From assembly GCA_003153875.1 (NCBI GenBank), contig PMBY01000525.1, forward strand, positions 1 through 6,650: a stretch of DNA of 6,650 nucleotides, read 5' to 3'. This DNA is from Myxococcales bacterium. GTDB taxonomy: Bacteria > Myxococcota > Polyangia > Fen-1088. The translations under genes were made by a program, and so were the position numbers. A model generated the notes under the pieces. That model was not told the DNA's origin. It saw only the letters and a program-made list of their open reading frames with translations, and ran no database searches. Positions 4,454-6,650 of this stretch are shown one piece after another; the first letter of the stretch is position 1; every line of letters begins with the position of its first letter.

Positions 4454-5550
4454 TACGCGAAGCGTCGCACTGACACGTTCATCACCAAGCCCAGCGCGAG
4501 CATCACAGTGAGCGCGCTGGAGCCGCCGTAGCTCAACAGGGGCAGGGTGACGCCGACCACGGGCAGAAGGCCGGTCACCATGCCGATGTTGACCGCAACC
4601 TGCCACGAGAGCATGGCCGCCACGCCCACGCACACGGTGACGCCAAATCGATCGCGGGCCTCGCGTCCAATCTTGATCACCCACAGGGCCAAAAGCGCGT
4701 AGGCGAGCAGCACCACCATGCAACCCAGGAAACCCCATTCCTCGGCCCACACGGCAAACGGGAAATCCGTCCACAGTGCCGGCAGGGAGCGCAGCCGAAT
4801 CTGCGTGCCCTGCAAGAATCCCTTGCCAATGAGTCGCCCGGAGCCCACCGCATTCATGGCTTGGCGCGGTTGCCACGCGGTGGCTGGGTCGAGCGCCGGG
4901 TTGATGAAGGCGAGGATGCGGTTGCGCTGATAGTCGTGCAGGGCGTATTCCCACAAAGGCGCGGCGGCCAGCGCCACCACGAAGGCGATCCCCGCCATGG
5001 TTTTGAGGCGGAGGCGCGCGGTCAGCATGACGGTGGCGAAGATCAGCACGATGATGAGCGCCGTCCCTAGGTCCGGTTGCGCAGCGATGAGGAGAAAAGG
5101 CAGGCCGGCGAGGAAGATGGGCACCAAGATGTGGCGCAGGGTCCGTCCGTCGAGCGCGGGTGTCTCGTGCACATACTTGGCTAGAGCGATGATGGTCAGG
5201 ACCTTCATCAGCTCGGATGGCTGCAGGTGAAAAGCGCCCAGATCGAACCAGCGGCGCGAGCCCCCCACCATCTTTCCGTGAATCAGCACGACGACCAGCA
5301 GGGTGATGCCGACGCCGTAAAGCACGTAGCCCAGGCGCGCAATCACCCGGTAGTCGAAACTGGCCACGGCCAGAAACAGCAGACTGCCGACCGCGGCCCA
5401 TGAAAGCTGCTGCGCGAACAGGTGGAACTGGCGCTCGCGCACGGCGCTCCACAGGTTGAGCAGTCCCAGCGAGATGCACACCAGCGTGGCCGCGGTCAGC
5501 ATCCAGTCGAAGCGGAAGCGCAGTTTGCGCCAGGAGACAACCCGGGGCAC
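4450..5550 (-). CDS. rodA: RodA, SEDS-family peptidoglycan glycosyltransferase
   Basis: RodA polymerises lipid II glycan strands in the elongasome, with PBP2 as its transpeptidase partner, in the cytoplasmic membrane. This 366-aa protein is of normal length with about ten hydrophobic segments from residue 16 onward. SEDS hallmarks are 'GGSRRWFDLGAFHLQPSELM' (residues 96-115), 'AAQPDLGTALI' (156-166), 'YQRNRILAFINPALDP', 'QAMNAVGSGRLIGKGFLQGT', 'WTDFPFAVWAEEWGFLG' (260-276), and 'TGLLPVVGVTLPLLSYGGSS' near the C-terminus. Asp262 corresponds to the catalytic aspartate of RodA. The start is GTG at 5550, sharing one base with the mrdA stop (TAGTG). An AAGGAGAG Shine-Dalgarno lies in the end of mrdA with eight bases between AGGAG and GTG, so the two are translationally coupled. 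Identification is firm. Confidence 0.97.
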   Translation of the reverse strand: MPRVVSWRKLRFRFDWMLTAATLVCISLGLLNLWSAVRERQFHLFAQQLSWAAVGSLLFLAVASFDYRVIARLGYVLYGVGITLLVVVLIHGKMVGGSRRWFDLGAFHLQPSELMKVLTIIALAKYVHETPALDGRTLRHILVPIFLAGLPFLLIAAQPDLGTALIIVLIFATVMLTARLRLKTMAGIAFVVALAAAPLWEYALHDYQRNRILAFINPALDPATAWQPRQAMNAVGSGRLIGKGFLQGTQIRLRSLPALWTDFPFAVWAEEWGFLGCMVVLLAYALLALWVIKIGREARDRFGVTVCVGVAAMLSWQVAVNIGMVTGLLPVVGVTLPLLSYGGSSALTVMLALGLVMNVSVRRFAY

Positions 5551-6650
5551 TAGCGGCTCTCCTTGTGGGTCGGGCCAGGCGGCAGAGCGGGGTCGCTGGT
5601 CGCAGGCGGGGTGGGTGAAGGGGAAGGCGGCACCGGGTCGGGCCCCGATGCCCCGACCAAAGACGGCAAGTCTCCCCGGCTGGGTGCGTGTCCCGTGTGG
5701 CGCGCCAGACGAGGCGGTGATCGATCTTCGGGTGGCACCACGCTCTCGAAGTAGTTGTCGATAATCTCCATGGCCACCGGCGCTGCCACCGAGCCGCCGT
5801 GTCCTCCGTGTTCGACGAAGACGGCGAAGGCGATGCGGGGCTTGGCGGCCGGGGCGTAGCCCACGAACCAGGCATGGTCGACGCGTTCGTAGGGCAGGGG
5901 AGGATCATCCTTGCCGACCCGCCCGCCTCGGTACACCTGCGCGGTGCCGGTCTTGCCAGCCACTTCAATGTGGTGCGAGCGCGCCTTGTAGGCGGTGCCC
6001 TTGGGATCGCTGACGACACCGTACAGCCCGCTGCGGATGGTGGCCAGGGTTTCGGCGGACACCGCCACGTCCCGGCGCACGCGTGGCGGAAACTCCTCGA
6101 CCACCTTGCCGTCCGGCGATTCCACGCGTTCCACGATTTGCGGCAACCACAACTTGCCACCGTTGGCGATGGCCGCATAGGCGAGAGCCATTTGCAGCAC
6201 GGTGACGCGCGTGTCGCCTTCACCGATGGCGGTATTGAGCGCGTGTCCAATCATAAAGCCTTCACTCTTGCCGCCCTTGCTGTCCTGGGCGCGGTGCCAT
6301 TCCTCGGTGGGAACGAAGCCAGCCTGTTCGTTGTTGAGTCCCAGGCCCGAAGGTGCGCCCAGCCCGAGCTCATTGGCGAACTTGGCCATACGATTCATCA
6401 TGCCGGGCCGGGAGCCCAGGTCGTAGAAGAAGACGTTGCAGCTTTGCACGATGGCATCGTGCAGGCAGACGGCCTTGTGGACCTTGGTGCAGCGGAATCG
6501 GCGCCGGCCTACCTGGATGTAGCCAGCGCAGCGCACCTTGTCCTCGGGAGTGATCAGCTTTTCTTCCAAGGCGGTGGCAGAGGTGACGACCTTGAAGGTC
6601 GAGCCGGGGTTGTAAGTGTCGGCCAGAGCCTTGTCGCGGAAAGGGCGCAG
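5550..6650 (-). CDS. mrdA: Penicillin-binding protein 2, transpeptidase domain, 5' partial
   Basis: The frame is open to the right edge (366 codons seen). It lacks the N-terminal membrane anchor and dimerisation region and begins just before the active site. The three penicillin-binding motifs are present: 'PGSTFK' with nucleophile Ser17 and Lys20 (codon at 6602-6600), 'SCN' at residues 70-72, and 'KTGTAQV' at 233-239. PBP2-class features include 'AIGEGDTRVTVLQMALAYAA' and 'NGG' after it, and 'DHAWFVGYAPAAKPRIAFAV'. It cross-links glycan made by RodA during cell elongation; the gene order mrdA-rodA is typical. Residues about 306-366 (5735-5553) form a Pro/Ser-rich tail with no recognisable domain. 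The TTG at 6569 lies downstream of the active-site serine and cannot be the true start. PBP2 is preferred to FtsI because the next gene is rodA. Confidence 0.95.
   Translation of the reverse strand: MRPFRDKALADTYNPGSTFKVVTSATALEEKLITPEDKVRCAGYIQVGRRRFRCTKVHKAVCLHDAIVQSCNVFFYDLGSRPGMMNRMAKFANELGLGAPSGLGLNNEQAGFVPTEEWHRAQDSKGGKSEGFMIGHALNTAIGEGDTRVTVLQMALAYAAIANGGKLWLPQIVERVESPDGKVVEEFPPRVRRDVAVSAETLATIRSGLYGVVSDPKGTAYKARSHHIEVAGKTGTAQVYRGGRVGKDDPPLPYERVDHAWFVGYAPAAKPRIAFAVFVEHGGHGGSVAAPVAMEIIDNYFESVVPPEDRSPPRLARHTGHAPSRGDLPSLVGASGPDPVPPSPSPTPPATSDPALPPGPTHKESR
5559..5563 (-). promoter_or_regulatory. Shine-Dalgarno deciding the GTG start of rodA
   Basis: On the minus strand AGGAG sits inside the last codons of mrdA, eight bases before the GTG of rodA. 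It supports the non-ATG start and coupling of the two elongasome genes. Confidence 0.65.

Noticed and set aside
4112..6250. A 712-codon open frame on the minus strand across mrdA and rodA
   Set aside because: It runs in another frame over two confidently identified genes and antisense to vapC. Its translation is Arg/Pro/Ala-rich low complexity with no family signature, typical of high-GC shadow frames.

Overview
The window is high-GC bacterial DNA, and its best taxonomic fit is a myxobacterium (Myxococcota, Polyangia-like). This rests on the left-hand gene. It combines a long Gly/Thr-rich low-complexity stretch, a Cys-rich segment of the type 'FC.R.GK.CG...DDCG..RT..CG.C' and a formylglycine-generating-enzyme-like (FGE/SUMF1) domain, an architecture common in secreted myxobacterial proteins. 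The assignment is inference; there is no rRNA or other marker to confirm it.

Layout, left to right. (1) Positions 1-1470, plus strand: the 3' part of the FGE-like secreted protein gene, open at the window edge. (2) Positions 1638-4453: a compact cluster of four type II toxin-antitoxin (TA) loci in two divergent blocks. The minus-strand block reads, in transcription order, a broken HigB/RelE-like toxin, an XRE/HigA-like antitoxin, a UPF0175 antitoxin and a DUF3368 PIN-fold toxin. The plus-strand block reads an AbrB/MazE-like antitoxin with a RelE-fold toxin, then a Phd/YefM antitoxin with a VapC PIN toxin. The shared intergenic region (about 2850-3009) holds candidate promoter and operator elements in both directions. 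(3) Positions 4450-6650, minus strand: the end of mrdA (PBP2 transpeptidase, open at the right edge), then rodA (SEDS glycosyltransferase), the core elongasome pair for lateral-wall peptidoglycan synthesis.

The TA cluster sits between the accessory surface-protein gene and the housekeeping cell-wall operon. The vapC and rodA stop codons overlap tail-to-tail. Two 29-bp direct repeats (25 of 29 identical, core GGTGCCAGACAC) lie just after the stop codons of the FGE-like gene and the relE-like gene. They bracket the first three TA loci as a segment of about 2.1 kb. No transposase, integrase, tRNA, rRNA or CRISPR array was seen.

The individual families are all known. The unusual points are the stacking of TA loci, the decayed HigB-like toxin beside an intact antitoxin, the AbrB-with-RelE pairing, the symmetric inverted repeat centred on a candidate -10 element, and the repeat-bounded segment.
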